The notes: a model not told the origin generated them from the sequence alone. A stretch of DNA of 64,000 nucleotides from Betaproteobacteria bacterium (GCA_016709665.1 JADJMI010000004.1:1-64000), one strand, 5' to 3'. Numbered from the stretch's first letter, positions 1 to 9,725 are shown. Numbers and translations: made by a program.

Positions 1-12
1 CGCCGAAAGCCG

Positions 13-881
13 CTATTCCTCGTCCTGCGCGTCCCGCACCTCGCGAACCGAGGCGAGGAGTTCGGGAAGCTGCCGTGCCTGCGCGCCGAGGCAGGCGAGC
101 GCCGCGACCAGCAGCGGATCGCGCAGGTGTCCGTCCGCGGGCGGCTCGGTGCCCGGGGCGGCCCGCTCGACCAGCGTGCCCAGCGCCCGCAACACACGCG
201 CTTCCCGCTGGATCTCGTCCTTCCGGTTCAGCACGAAGGCGATGTCGTGGTGGTTCTGCACGGCCATCGCGAGGCTCGCCGGCAGGTACCAGCTTCGGCC
301 ATGTAGTAGCCGACCGTGGCGTGGTCGACCACGTAATGGCTGCTTTCGGCCCGCAGGAGCGTGGCGTCGTGGGCGACCGACTCGGGGCCCAGCAGCTGCT
401 CGTAGCCGGGATGCCGCCGCGCCATGAGCAGCATGCCGCAATCGCGGAACAGCCCGAACGTGTAGGCCTCGTCGATGTCGACGGCGTCGAACTCGCGTGC
501 GAGGCGTGCCATGCCGGCCGCGAAGCGCGAGGACTCCGTCCACAGGCGCGTGATGACGGGTTGCGGTACACGGGGGAGACCTGCTGCAGGAGCAGGCCCG
601 TCACCAGCCGCACGGCCGCGTTCACGCCCAGGGTAGGCGATGGCCTGCTGCACGCTCGTCACCTTCCGGCCGAGCCCGTAGAAGGGCGAGTTGACGGTCT
701 TGAGCAACGCGGCCGACAGGCCCAGGTCGCTCGCGATTCTCGTGCCCATGGCGGGGAAATCCGGTTCTTCCCGGCGCATCTCCTTCAGGACCGCTGTCAG
801 CACTGCCGGGCAGGGCGGGATGTCGACCTCGTCGACGATGCGGCGGGCCTCCTGCGGGGCGAGCGTGGCGGGGGGAACCAT
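13..881 (-). CDS. HDOD domain signalling protein (three frameshifts)
   Basis: The mended product of about 289 residues is a single HDOD (HD-related output domain) protein; this family acts in signalling and regulation and lacks the full HD catalytic set. The N-terminus has the typical opening DIPPCPAVLTAVLKEM and the NSPFYGL segment, and the later part reads YVVDHATVGYYMAEAW followed by a hydrophilic tail. The frame must be corrected near 634 (one extra base), near 560 and near 290 (one missing base each). All three are single-base slips with good continuity on either side, so I think they are sequence errors. The start is the ATG at 881. It is not in an obvious operon, and the partner signal is unknown. 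Confidence 0.75.
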
Positions 882-976
882 GGTTTCTCCGGCTGGGTTT
901 GCGCGGGCGCACGGGCCCGCGTGGCGAGCCCTCCTACGGGTTTACGAACGCCGGGCCGGAATCTTGAGCCGCGATT

Positions 977-1897
977 TCAGGCGTGCGAGAAGAGCCCCTG
1001 CCCCACGCCGGGCAGCGCCGCCTCGAGGATCGTCCCGGTGGCCGACTCCGTCATCACGAGCGTCGACGTGCCCGGACGGAAGGCGACGTTCGTCACCGTC
1101 GTGCCCACCGGGCTCTTCACGAAGTGCGTCACTTCGCCCTTCGCGTTCACCACGAAGGCGCCCCCGAGGCTGGCGTGGGCCACGACGAGGCGGCCCCCGG
1201 CATCCATCGCGAGGCCATCGGGCCCGCTCGCGCCGAAGAACGTGCGGAAGGCGCCCACCTTCGAGACGGACCCGTCCGGCAGCAGCGGCCCGCGCCAGAT
1301 GGCGTTGGCCCGCGTCGCGGCGACGAACAGCACCTTGCCGTGCGCGTCGAGCGCGATGCCGTTGGGGCTGGGGACGTTGGCCATGAGCACATCGAGCCGG
1401 CCTTCGGCTCCCAGCCGGTACACGCGCCCCGTGGGATCGTGCAGGCCGGTCTGGCCCTGGTCGGTGAAGTAGCAGTTCCCGGCAGCATCGAAGGTGAGGT
1501 CGTTCACGCCCTTGAGGGACTCGGAATTGCGGTGGCCGAGCACCGTGCCGATTGCACCCGTCCCCGCATCGAGCCGCAGCAGCCCGCGGCGATAGTCCGC
1601 GATCCACACGGATCCGTCGCGATGGATCGCGAGCCCGTTGGGCCAGCCACCCGTCGTCGCGACGAGCGTCCACTCGAGCGCGGGCGAGATTCGGAAGACG
1701 CGCCCGTGGGGGATGTCCACCACCCACAGGTTCCCGGCACGGTCGAAGGCCGGCCCCTCGAGGAAGCTGGCGATGGGCTCGCCGCCCTTGTTCGCGTCGG
1801 CCCAGTCGGAGCGCACCGCTTTGGCGAACGCCGCCGGCATCGTCGTGAGCACGCGGGCCTCGATCACTTCGGGCGCGGTGCCGTCCATTTTCCACAT
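977..1897 (-). CDS. SMP-30/gluconolactonase/LRE family protein
   Basis: An intact 306-residue six-bladed beta-propeller protein of the SMP-30/gluconolaconase-like family, usually metal-dependent lactonases. Repeated blade motifs are visible, such as GPAFDRAGNLWVVDIPHGRV, GGWPNGLAIHRDGSVWIADY, GVNDLTFDAAGNCYFTDQGQ and SPNGIALDAHGKVLFVAAT. These carry the Asn and Asp residues that bind the metal in the family. There is no signal peptide, so a cytoplasmic site is likely. It follows a CoA-transferase gene by 23 bases in the same direction and could act on a lactone in the same catabolic route. The substrate cannot be told from the sequence. Confidence 0.88.
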   Translation of the reverse strand: MWKMDGTAPEVIEARVLTTMPAAFAKAVRSDWADANKGGEPIASFLEGPAFDRAGNLWVVDIPHGRVFRISPALEWTLVATTGGWPNGLAIHRDGSVWIADYRRGLLRLDAGTGAIGTVLGHRNSESLKGVNDLTFDAAGNCYFTDQGQTGLHDPTGRVYRLGAEGRLDVLMANVPSPNGIALDAHGKVLFVAATRANAIWRGPLLPDGSVSKVGAFRTFFGASGPDGLAMDAGGRLVVAHASLGGAFVVNAKGEVTHFVKSPVGTTVTNVAFRPGTSTLVMTESATGTILEAALPGVGQGLFSHA

Positions 1898-1920
1898 GGC
1901 CTGTCTCCGTCGTCGGGGCG

Positions 1921-3047
1921 CTACGCGAGCGGCCCAAGGATTTCAGATTGTGTTCGCCCGGCTTCGGCAACGGCAGACGCAGGGCGAGGCGCGCGTCGCC
2001 GAACTGCACCGGCAGCGCGGGGATGCGCGTCGCCTTGCCATCCGGAAGCGACTGCTCGATCATCCCGCCCGCGTTGAGGTGCGGATCGTCGAAGAGATCC
2101 GAGGGCGTCTGCACGCGCGCGAAGGGAAGCCCCGCCTTCTCGCACATCGCCTCGATCGTGGCGCAATCGCGCCGGCCCAGGATCGTCTGCACCAGCGGGA
2201 TGAGCGTCTCCGCGGCGCGCGAGCGGTCGTTGTTGGTGGCGTAGGCCGGGTCGCGCAGCACGTCCTCGCCGAGCGCGTCGGTGAAGAGCTCCCACTGCCG
2301 CTCCGTCACCACGCCCACGAAGAGGCTCTTGCCGTCGGCGGTCGTGAAGATGTCGTACACGCCCCAGGCGCGCTTGCCGGCGGACATCGGGATCGGCGGC
2401 TTGCGGAGCACCGCCTCCTGCATCATGTGGGTGGACACGAGCCACGCGGCGTTCTCGAAGAGCCCGCCCTGCACGAGCTGGCCCTGGCCGGTGCGGTCGC
2501 GATCCCGAAGCGCCGCGAGGATCGCGATGGCGCCGAACATGCCGCCCATCATGTCGTTCACCGGCGCGCCGGCACGCAGCGGCTTGCCCACCGGGCCGGT
2601 CATGTACGCGAGGCCGCTCATCATCTGCACCACCTCGTCGAGCGCCGTGCGCTGCTCGTAGGGGCCGGTGAGGAAGCCCTTGAGCGAGCAGTAGACGAGC
2701 CGCGGGTTGGCCGCCGACAGCGCCTCGTAGCCGAGCCCTTTCGCCTCCAGCGCGCCGGGCCGGAAGTTCTCGATGAACACGTCGGCGGTGGCCACCAGCT
2801 TCTTCGCCGTGGCGATGCCCTCGGGCGAGGCGAGGTCGAGCGTGACGCTCTTCTTGTTGCGGTTGAACGACGCGAAGAAGCCCGCGCCCGTGCTGGTGAG
2901 GTGGCGCGTGGGATCGCCCTTGCCCGCGGGTTCCACCTTGATGACCTCGGCGCCCAGGTCCGCGAGCACGAGGCCGCAGGACGGCCCCATCACCATGTGG
3001 GAAAACTCGACGACGCGGATGCCCTCGAGGGGCAGGGGCTGGGACAT
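1921..3047 (-). CDS. CaiB/BaiF family CoA-transferase (one frameshift near the 3' end)
   Basis: A class III CoA-transferase of about 375 residues, moving CoA between carboxylic acids. Family marks are the start RVVEFSHMVMGPSCG, the stretch FIENFRPGALEAKGLGYEAL, NPRLVYCSLKGF, and the expected catalytic aspartate at about residue 165 in PVNDMMGG. The frame runs cleanly to about 1947, where one missing base breaks it. Restoring that base gives the usual family ending EILGPLA and a stop at 1921. Without the correction the reading would run on into the neighbouring SMP-30 gene. The SMP-30 gene lies just downstream. The acid substrate is unknown. Confidence 0.88.
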
Positions 3048-3115
3048 GGACGGCGCGCTCCGGGCGGGGGGAAGGGAAGTCTACCCGGCGCGCCGCGCGA
3101 GCCGCGGGGCGCCGG

Positions 3116-3522
3116 TCAGGGGATGGGGTCGCGCCTGCGCGCGCGCTCGCCGAGCGCGAAGAGCAGCAGCGCGCCGGTGAACGTGCGAAGGAGCGTGGGG
3201 TTCTCGGTCTGCAGCATCTCGATGAGGCGGCCGTACACGGCCGGGCTCGCCTGCCAGGCGTAGGACGCGATCGAGAGCAGCTGCCCTTCGGTGAGGCGCC
3301 TGGCCTCCTCGAGCGTGACGGCGAGCGACTGCGTGGGCGGGCGAACGAGGAGCCTCGCGAAACGGCCGTCGGCCAGCGAGGCGAGCGCGAGGGCCCCGCC
3401 ACGCCCAGCAGGCAGGCGACGAGCTTCTGCTTCACGCGCACCGGCGATTCGGCGATGAGCCTCGCGACGAGCGAGGGGACCGTGGGCGGCGGGGCCGCGC
3501 CGGCGGGTTCCACGGGCTTCAT
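3116..3522 (-). CDS. small hypothetical protein (one frameshift)
   Basis: I do not recognise this family. The mended product is about 135 residues: a proline-rich N-terminus (MKPVEPAGAAPPPTVPSL), a helical segment ending KLVACLLGVAG, and a C-terminal helical half with EEARRLTEGQLLSIASYAW and TLLRTFTGALLLFALGERA. One missing base near 3399 joins the two frames. The start is the ATG at 3522, since the upstream reading in the other frame has no protein-like character. It sits between lrgB and a CoA-transferase on the same strand. The apolar stretches might be amphipathic or membrane-associated, but there is no convincing transmembrane helix set. Confidence 0.5.
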
Positions 3523-3613
3523 GGGTGCATCCTCCGTGGGGATCGGCCCGGTTGGAACGCCGGTTCCGCACGAAAGTTCGCCGCCTCGAGGAAATATCCA
3601 TGGACTGTCGCGA

Positions 3614-4343
3614 TCAGGCGACGAAGCGCACGGCGACGGGAATGAGCACGGCGCCGAGCACGCCGTGAAGGCCCATGCCGAGGGATGCGTAGGTGCCCGC
3701 CTCCGGGTGCACGCTGAAGGCACGCGAGGTGCCGATGCCGTGTGCCGCCACGCCCACCGCGAAGCCGCGCTGCCACCACGACTTCATGCCGAGCGCGTCC
3801 ATCGTGACGCGCACGAGGATGGCTCCGAGGATGCCCGTCGACACGGCGAACACCGCGGTGAGCGTGGGCGACAGGAGCGAGCGCTCCGCGATGCCCATGG
3901 CGATGGGCGCCGTGACGCTCTTGGCCCAGAAGCCGCCCACGATGGCGGCATCCGCGCCCAGCAGCTTCGCGAGCCCCACCCCGACGACGATGGAGGTCGC
4001 GCCGCCGGCCAGCAGCGCGGCCAGCATCGGGAACACGCGGCCCCGCAACGCCACCAGGCCCTTGGTAGATGGGCACCGCGAGCGCGACCGTGGCGGTGCC
4101 GAGCAGGAAGTGCACGAACTGCGCGCCCTCGAAGTATTTCGCGTAGGGCATGTCGATGGCCGTGATCGTCACGGCCACGAGCACGATCGCGATGAGCACC
4201 GGGTTGGCGAGCGGGTTGCGGCCCGAGCGCTCGTACGCCATCACGCCCAGCTGGTAGGCCGAGAGCGTGAGGATGAGCGCGAGGAGCGGGCTGCCGGACA
4301 GGTAGACCCAGATCTCGTGGATGGCCGGGATCTGGGGCGTCAT
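3614..4343 (-). CDS. lrgB: LrgB/CidB-family membrane protein (one frameshift)
   Basis: An integral inner-membrane protein of about 242 residues once an extra C near 4063 is removed. The rebuilt frame joins YAKYFEGAQFVHFLLGTATV to VALRGRVFPMLAALLAGG. The C-terminal half has the conserved LrgB features: KSVTAPIAMGIAE, AVFAVSTGILGA and AAHGIGTSRAF. LrgB acts with LrgA; in Gram-positives the pair affects murein hydrolase activity and pyruvate uptake, and in Proteobacteria export or uptake of small organic acids such as glycolate or pyruvate has been proposed. The start overlaps the lrgA stop by four bases, so the two are translationally coupled. Confidence 0.85.
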
Positions 4344-4684
4344 CCCGGGTCGTCCTTCGACAGGGCGCGCAGCACGAGGGCCGTCACGGCCATCGTCGCG
4401 ACGACGCTGGCGACGAGGGCGACGGCGATGGCCAGGGCATGCGAGCGCAGCTGCGGCCAGTACATCACCACGCCCACGGCCGCGGGGATGAAGAGCAGGC
4501 CCAGGTTCTGCGCGAAGGCCGTCGCCACGCCGTCGAGCGTCGCCGGCACGCTGCCGCGCCAGCGAAGCCACGCCACCAGCAGCACGAGCCCGACGACGGG
4601 CCCGGGAATGAGCGGCAGGAAGAACTTCGCGACGAGCTCGCCCAGCCCCTGGAAGAGCAGGATCTGGACGAGGCCGGCGATCAT
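4340..4684 (-). CDS. lrgA: LrgA/CidA-family membrane protein
   Basis: An intact 114-residue protein with four predicted membrane helices. The family core FLPLIPGPVVGLVLLVAWL lies near residues 21-39, and FIPAAVGVVMYWPQL is in the middle. CidA/LrgA proteins are holin-like and form a membrane unit with LrgB. The next gene downstream is lrgB with a four-base overlap. The Bug binding-protein gene lies 19 bases upstream. Given the surrounding acid-metabolism genes, a role in organic acid movement is more attractive than lysis control, but this is inference from context. Confidence 0.88.
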   Translation of the reverse strand: MIAGLVQILLFQGLGELVAKFFLPLIPGPVVGLVLLVAWLRWRGSVPATLDGVATAFAQNLGLLFIPAAVGVVMYWPQLRSHALAIAVALVASVVATMAVTALVLRALSKDDPG

Positions 4685-4703
4685 GCCGCGCGGCTTCCCG
4701 GCA

Positions 4704-5673
4704 TCAGTCGGCGCGGACGCCGGCGTCCTTGGCCACCTTGGACCACTTGGCGATCTCGGCCTTGATGAAGGCCGCGAACTCGCGCGCGCGTGCCGATGGC
4801 CGAGACGAACGCGAGCGACTCGAACTTCTGCTTCACCGCGGGCTCGCCCAGCATCTTCACGATCTCGGCGTTCATGCGGTCGAGGATGGCGGGCGGCGTG
4901 CCGGCCGGCGCGCCCAGGCCGATCCAGCCCACGGCCTCGAAGCCGGGATAGCCCTGCTCGGCAAAGGTGGGCACGTCCGGCAGGAAGGGCGAGCGCTTGA
5001 GCGAGGCGATGGCGAGGCCCGTGAGCTTGCCGCCCTGGATCTGCGCGCGCACGCCCGGCACCGCGTCCGACATCATCGGCACGCTTCCGCCGATCACCTG
5101 CGTCTGCGCCTCCGACGAGCCCTTGAAGGGGATGTGGTTCAGCTTGATGCCGGCGATGCCCTGGAAGCCCTCGAGCGCGAGGTGGCTCGTGGCGCCCTTG
5201 CCCAGCGAGCCCGCCCCGATGCCGCCCGGGTCCTGCTTCGCGGCCGCGACCAGTTCCTTGAGCGTGCGGAACTTCGTCTGCGGGCCGACCACGAACACCT
5301 GCGGCGTGAAGCCGATGTTCGCGATGGGGTCGAAATCCTTGATGGGGTCGTACGGGAGCTTCGCGTAGACGGCCGGGTTGCTCGCGAACGGGCCGCTCGT
5401 GAGCATGATGAGCGTGTGGCCGTCGGGCGCGGCCTTCGCGGCGGCCTCGGTGCCGATGATGCCGCCGGCGCCGGCCTTGTTCTCGACGATGAACGGCTGG
5501 CCCAACGCCTTGCCCAAGTGGTCGGCGATGAGGCGCGCGAGGATGTCCGTGGAGGAGCCGGCCGCGAAGGGGACGACGATCTTGACGGTCTTGTTCGGCC
5601 AGGCCTGGGCGCTGGCGAGGCCGGGGGCGATCGCGAAGGCGAGCGCGGCGGCGGCGAGTCGGATGAATCTCAT
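4704..5673 (-). CDS. Bug/TctC periplasmic binding protein (one frameshift)
   Basis: A tripartite tricarboxylate transporter-type solute receptor of about 322 residues. There is a signal peptide (residues 1-22, ending LASAQA), then the family opening WPNKTVKIVVPFAAGSSTD and the NKAGAGGIIGTEAAAKA loop, with PDGHTLIMLTSG after it. Bug proteins bind carboxylates in the periplasm. One extra base near 4795 must be removed to read the usual C-terminus FIKAEIAKWSKVAKDAGVRA and the stop at 4704. No TctA/TctB membrane genes are present, as is common for orphan Bug genes in betaproteobacteria. The start overlaps the end of the upstream amidohydrolase gene by four bases, pointing to a shared substrate. 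Confidence 0.88.
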
Positions 5674-6566
5674 GGTGTCTCCTCCGGGAGGGTGGGTTGC
5701 GGCGGTTCGAATCCGTAGAGTTCGCAGGGGTTGGTGACGAGGATACGTCGCCGGGCGTCTCGTGGGGCGCCCAGTCGGCGAGAACGTCGAACAGGGCCGC
5801 GTCGTCGGGCTTCGCGTCCTTCTCCGGTGGGATGGGGCCAGTCGCTGCCCCAGAGCATGCGCTCGGGCGCGGCCGCGGCGAGCGCCTTCGCGCCTTCGGC
5901 CACGTCGGCCCACGCGGGGCCGCCGGCGGGCGAATCGAGGTAGGGACCGGAGAGCTTCACCCAGGTGCGGCCCGCGTCGAGCAGGCGCCGCACGAGCACG
6001 AACGCCGGATGCGAGGACGTGGCCCCGGCCGGCAGGCGAGCGCGGTGGTCGATGACGATCCGGCAGGGAAGGCCCTCGATCATCGCCGCGTTCGCCGCGA
6101 GCTGGTCGGCCGTGAGGTGCAATTGCACGTGCCAGCCCAGGGGCTCGATCCGGCGCGCGAGGGGCTCGATCATGTCGACGGTGCAGACGCCCTGCAGGGG
6201 CTCGTGCGCGCTGATTCGCAGGCCGCGGATGCCGGCCGCGTCCAGTTCGCGCAGCTGCGCGTCGCCCGCCGTCGGGTGCAGTACCGCGACGCCGCGCGCG
6301 TTGGCGAGTCCGAGCTGCGCCACGGCATCCACCGTCACCGCGTTGTCGGTGCCGTTGGCACGGGGCTGCACGACGACGGCCCGGGTCGTGCCGATGCGCG
6401 CCTGCAGCAGGCGGTACTCGGCGACGGTCGCCCGCGGCATCACGGACTGGCCGGGTGCCGCCTGAAATCGCTCGTCGTAGACGTGCAGGTGCGAATCGCA
6501 GGTGAGCGGCGGCGCCACGAGACGCGGCTTCGCGGTGCCCGCGCTGTGCGGAATCTCAATGGCCAC
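5670..6566 (-). CDS. amidohydrolase-2 family protein, LigI/galactarolactone-isomerase-like (two compensating frameshifts)
   Basis: A TIM-barrel metal-dependent hydrolase of about 298 residues. It has the DSHLHVYDERF motif at strand 1, RIVIDHRARLP, WVKLSGPYLDSP and the WGSDWPHP motif with its catalytic Asp, and ends LVTNPCELYGF. This layout is like 2-pyrone-4,6-dicarboxylate hydrolase and the related galactaro-/mucono-lactone enzymes, which open or move lactones. Two single-base slips, near 5822 and near 5745, cancel each other and hide about 25 residues. I start it at the GTG at 6566, which overlaps the upstream CoA-transferase by 11 bases. The exact substrate is not settled by sequence. Confidence 0.78.
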   Translation of the reverse strand: MAIEIPHSAGTAKPRLVAPPLTCDSHLHVYDERFQAAPGQSVMPRATVAEYRLLQARIGTTRAVVVQPRANGTDNAVTVDAVAQLGLANARGVAVLHPTAGDAQLRELDAAGIRGLRISAHEPLQGVCTVDMIEPLARRIEPLGWHVQLHLTADQLAANAAMIEGLPCRIVIDHRARLPAGATSSHPAFVLVRRLLDAGRTWVKLSGPYLDSPAGGPAWADVAEGAKALAAAAPERMLWGSDWPHPTGEGREARRRGPVRRSRRLGAPRDARRRILVTNPCELYGFEPPQPTLPEETP

Positions 6567-7752
6567 TCGCGGCCTCCGGCTTCGGCAACGCGCCGTTCGC
6601 GAGCAGCGCGTCGATCTCCGGCGCCCCATACCCCGCCTCGGCGAGAAGCTCGTGCGCGTGCTCGCCGAAGAGCGGCGCCGCGCGGGGCGTCGGCGCGGGC
6701 ACGCCGCCGAAGCGCACCGGCTCGCGAAATCCGCGGAAACGGCCGGCCTTCGGATGCTCGTACGTGTCGATGAGCCCTTCGGCGACGACCTGCGGATGGT
6801 CGAACATCTCCTCGACGCTGCGCACGGCGGCGCAGGGCACGCGTTCGCCGAAGCGCGCTTCCCAGTCGAGCGCGGTGCGCGTGGCGAGGGCGGCCCGGAG
6901 CTTCGGCACGATCTCCGCGGCGTGCTGCGCGCGCTTCTTCACCGTGTCGTAGCGCGGGTCCGCGGCCAGGTCCGCGAGATCCGCGAGCTCGCACAGGGCC
7001 GCCCAGAAGTGCGGCGTGTTGGCCGAGAGATAGAGGCTGCCCTGCTTCGTCGGATGGATGCCCGTGACGCCGCCCGAACGCATGTCCCGCGCCACCTCGC
7101 GCGGCTCGCCCTCGGCCCACACGAAACGCGCCGATTGCATCGTGAGCGCACTGCGCAGCAGCGAGACGTCCACCTGCCGCCCCTCGCCCGTGCGGCTGCG
7201 CTCGAAGAGCGCGGAGGACACGGCGAATGCCAGCATCGAAGCGGCGTAATAGTCGACCACGGAGCCGTAGAGGATCTGCGGGTGGTCCGCGTCCGGCCCC
7301 TGCATCGCGCACATGCCGGTGAGCGACTGCAGCACCTGGTCGTAGCCGGCCTTCTCGCGCAGCGGGCCCGTCTCGCCGTAGCCCGAGAGCCCGCAATACA
7401 CGAGGCGCGGGTTCACCGCCTTGAGCGAGGCGTAGTCGATCCCGAGCCGCGGCGGCACCGAGGGCCGGAAGTTGTGCACGAGGACGTCGGCTTTCCCGAC
7501 CAGGCGCTTCAATACCGCGAGCCCCGCCGGGTTCTTGAGATCCAGCGCGAGGCCGCGCTTGCCGCGGTTCACGCCGAGGAACGCGCGACTTTCCGTCGGC
7601 AGCGTCGACGGGTACTTGCGCAGCGTGTCGCCCTCGGGGGATTCGATCTTGACGACGTCGGCCCCCAGGTCCGCGAGCAGCGTGCAGCCGTAGGGCCCGG
7701 CGATGTAGCTCGACAGGTCGAGGACCCGGATGCCGGCGAGGGGTCCCGTCAC
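6556..7752 (-). CDS. CaiB/BaiF family CoA-transferase
   Basis: An intact 398-residue class III CoA-transferase. Marks are RVLDLSSYIAGPYGCTLLAD at the N-terminus, VHNFRPSVPPRLGIDY, NPRLVYCGLSGYG, and the presumed catalytic aspartate at residue 167 in GSVVDYYAAS. It lies in a minus-strand run: CitE-like lyase, Bug protein, this gene, amidohydrolase, Bug protein. The Bug gene ends only four bases upstream and the amidohydrolase start overlaps its end. The arrangement suggests uptake, CoA activation and cleavage of one carboxylic acid. Activity is firm at the family level, substrate unknown. Confidence 0.93.
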   Translation of the reverse strand: MTGPLAGIRVLDLSSYIAGPYGCTLLADLGADVVKIESPEGDTLRKYPSTLPTESRAFLGVNRGKRGLALDLKNPAGLAVLKRLVGKADVLVHNFRPSVPPRLGIDYASLKAVNPRLVYCGLSGYGETGPLREKAGYDQVLQSLTGMCAMQGPDADHPQILYGSVVDYYAASMLAFAVSSALFERSRTGEGRQVDVSLLRSALTMQSARFVWAEGEPREVARDMRSGGVTGIHPTKQGSLYLSANTPHFWAALCELADLADLAADPRYDTVKKRAQHAAEIVPKLRAALATRTALDWEARFGERVPCAAVRSVEEMFDHPQVVAEGLIDTYEHPKAGRFRGFREPVRFGGVPAPTPRAAPLFGEHAHELLAEAGYGAPEIDALLANGALPKPEAASGH

Positions 7753-7756
7753 CGCC

Positions 7757-8721
7757 CTACTCCACCTTGATGTTGGCGCGCGCGGCGACCTTCTTCCACT
7801 CCTCGATCTCCGAGCGGATCGTCTCGGCGACCTGCGCCGGCGTCATCACGTAGGGTTCCGTGCCCTCGCGCGAGAGGGTTTCCTTCAGGTCGGCGCTCGC
7901 CAGGGCCTTGTTGATCTCGGCGTTGATCGACGCGGCCAGTTCCTTTGCCATGCCCGGGGGCGCGAGCACGCCCCACCACAGGTCGAACGCGTAGCCCGGC
8001 ACGGTCGCGGAGATGGCCGGCAGTTCCGGGACGACCGCCGAGGGGCCCTGGCTGGTGACGCCCAGGCCGCGCACCTTGCCGCCGCGCACGTGCTGCATGA
8101 TCGAGGGCGCGCTCGCGACGAGGACGTCGATGTGGCCGGCGATGGCATCGGCCGTGGCCGGCCCCATGCCCTTGTAGGGCACGTGCGTCATCTGGATGCC
8201 GGCCGCGCCCATGAGGAGCTCCGTGGCGAAGTGGTTGGTGCTGCCCTGCCCCGATGAGCCGAAGTTGAGCTTGCCGGGCTTGGACTTGGCGAGCGCGAGG
8301 AACTCCGCGAAGGTCTTCGCCGGCACGCCGTTCGAGACCGTGAGCACCATCGGCCCCTTGGCCACCATCGCGATCGGGGTGAAGCCCTTCACGGGATCGA
8401 AGGGCAGCTTCGGCTGGATGGCCGCGCCCGTCGTGAACGACGAGGACAGCAGCATGATCGTGTAGCCGTCGGGCGCGGCATTGGACACGAAGGCCGCGCC
8501 GATGGAACCGCCGGCCCCCGGCTTGTTCTCGACGATGACCGGCTGGCCCCAGGCCTCGGAGAGCTTCTTGCCGAGGGGCGCGCGAAGATGTCGTTGGAGC
8601 CGCCGGCCGGATAGGGCACGACGAGCGAGACGGTGCGCGGGGGAACTTCGCCTGGGCGACGGCGGGTGAGCGCGAACGCGAAGGCGGCGGCCAGCGCGGC
8701 GAGCGGACGGGCGATTCTCAT
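7757..8721 (-). CDS. Bug/TctC periplasmic binding protein (three frameshifts near the N-terminus)
   Basis: A carboxylate-binding receptor of about 321 residues. The C-terminal two thirds are intact: NKPGAGGSIGAAFVSNAAPD, THVPYKGMGPATADAIAG and the ending EWKKVAARANIKVE. The first 50 residues need three repairs, near 8665 and 8643 (a compensating pair inside the signal peptide, restoring AVAQAKFP) and near 8580 (restoring GKKLSEAWGQPVIVENK). The start is the ATG at 8721, giving a normal n-region and apolar core. It sits between a CitE-like gene and a CoA-transferase gene. No transporter membrane subunits are nearby. Confidence 0.85.
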
Positions 8722-8760
8722 GGATTTCCTCCGGTTGTCTTCTTATGGTGGAATGCGAAA

Positions 8761-9627
8761 CTAGTCCTGCACGAGCCCCAGCCGCCGGGCGACGGCAAGC
8801 ACCGCCTGCGCGCGCGCGACGAAGGGCGCGTCGATCATCTTGCCGTCGACCGTCCACGCGCCCACGCCCTTCGAGGCGTTCTCCTTCGCCGAGGCGACCA
8901 CCTTGAGCGAATGGGCGATCTCCGCCTCGGTGGGGCGGAAGACGTCGTTGATGACGGCCACCTGCGACGGGTGGATGGCGCTCTTGCCCAGGAAGCCCAG
9001 GCGCCGGGCCGTCTCCGCTTCCTCGCGCAGGAAGGCGACGTTCTTCACGTCGGCCATGGCCGAGTCGTAGGCGAAGATGCCGGCTTCCGCGGCCGCGAGC
9101 TTCACGCCCAGCTGGAAATGCAGCACGACGCGCGGGTCGTAGCGTTCGATGCCGTAGGGCTCGAGCAGGTCGCCGAAGCCGATCTGCAGCCCCTTCACGA
9201 GCGGGTCGGCGGTCGCGATCTCCGCGGCACGCCGGAAGGCGGTGGGCGTCTCGATGTTGGCCATGATGCCGGGCGGCGCGGCGAGACCCATGCCCTTGGC
9301 CACGCGGCGGATCACCTCGGCGCAGGCGCACACGTGGTCGCCCGAAGCCGGCATCGGCTGGTTCACCCGGTCGAGCCCGGGGCCCGAGATGGCCTCGATG
9401 TCCTTCTCGAAATGCGGCGTGTCGACGCCGTTCACCCGCACGATGATCGTCTTCGCGTGGCCGGGGGGCAGCGAGCGCAGGAACTTCGCGACCTCGTCCC
9501 GCGCCCAGTCCTTGCGGCTTTCGTCGACGGCGTCCTCGAGGTCGATGGAGATCGCGTCGGCGTCGCCGGCCATCGCCTTGGCGAACAGCTCGGGACGCGA
9601 GCCGGGAACGAAGAGCTTGCAGCGCAT
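8761..9627 (-). CDS. HpcH/HpaI aldolase / citrate lyase beta-like (CitE) protein
   Basis: An intact CoA-ester lyase-like TIM barrel of about 288 residues, with an alternative upstream ATG at 9642. Family features are KLFVPGSRPELFAKAM, ISIDLEDAV, IIVRVNG, and the metal ligands expected from Glu in ANIETPTAF and Asp in IGFGDLLEPYG, plus the late GKSAIHPSQV motif. Relatives cleave citramalyl-, malyl- or citryl-CoA type substrates. It is the first gene of the minus-strand catabolic run and is divergent from a LysR regulator with 98 bases between them. The neighbouring CoA-transferases fit a CoA-thioester substrate, which cannot be named from sequence. Confidence 0.88.
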   Translation of the reverse strand: MRCKLFVPGSRPELFAKAMAGDADAISIDLEDAVDESRKDWARDEVAKFLRSLPPGHAKTIIVRVNGVDTPHFEKDIEAISGPGLDRVNQPMPASGDHVCACAEVIRRVAKGMGLAAPPGIMANIETPTAFRRAAEIATADPLVKGLQIGFGDLLEPYGIERYDPRVVLHFQLGVKLAAAEAGIFAYDSAMADVKNVAFLREEAETARRLGFLGKSAIHPSQVAVINDVFRPTEAEIAHSLKVVASAKENASKGVGAWTVDGKMIDAPFVARAQAVLAVARRLGLVQD

Positions 9628-9692
9628 GGACGGACAGATCACGGGAGGGATGCGCCGATCCTAGGCCTTTGCGGGAAAAAGAAAAAGTGGAC

Positions 9693-9711
9693 ATCGGCAT
9701 CTTCAGACGAT
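9693..9711. promoter_or_regulatory. candidate LysR-type operator
   Basis: ATCG, eleven bases, then CGAT: a dyad containing the T-N11-A core of LysR-type sites. It lies between the divergent CitE-like gene and the LysR gene, 15 bases before the LysR start. Position and symmetry fit autorepression plus activation of the divergent operon; this is inference. Confidence 0.45.
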
Positions 9712-9725
9712 AGATTTTCCGTCTT

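Noticed and set aside
942..3047. A 701-residue fusion of the CoA-transferase with a long basic tail
   Set aside because: The tail is an out-of-frame reading of the SMP-30 gene after a one-base slip near 1947; mending gives a normal family C-terminus and stop at 1921.
4340..4684. LrgA as a phage-type holin or toxin module
   Set aside because: No endolysin, phage genes or toxin partner nearby; the LrgA-LrgB coupling and acid-metabolism context fit the chromosomal family.
5704..5714. GGTTCGAATCC, like a tRNA T-arm
   Set aside because: It lies in the coding end of the amidohydrolase (LYGFEPPQ) and no cloverleaf can be formed around it.
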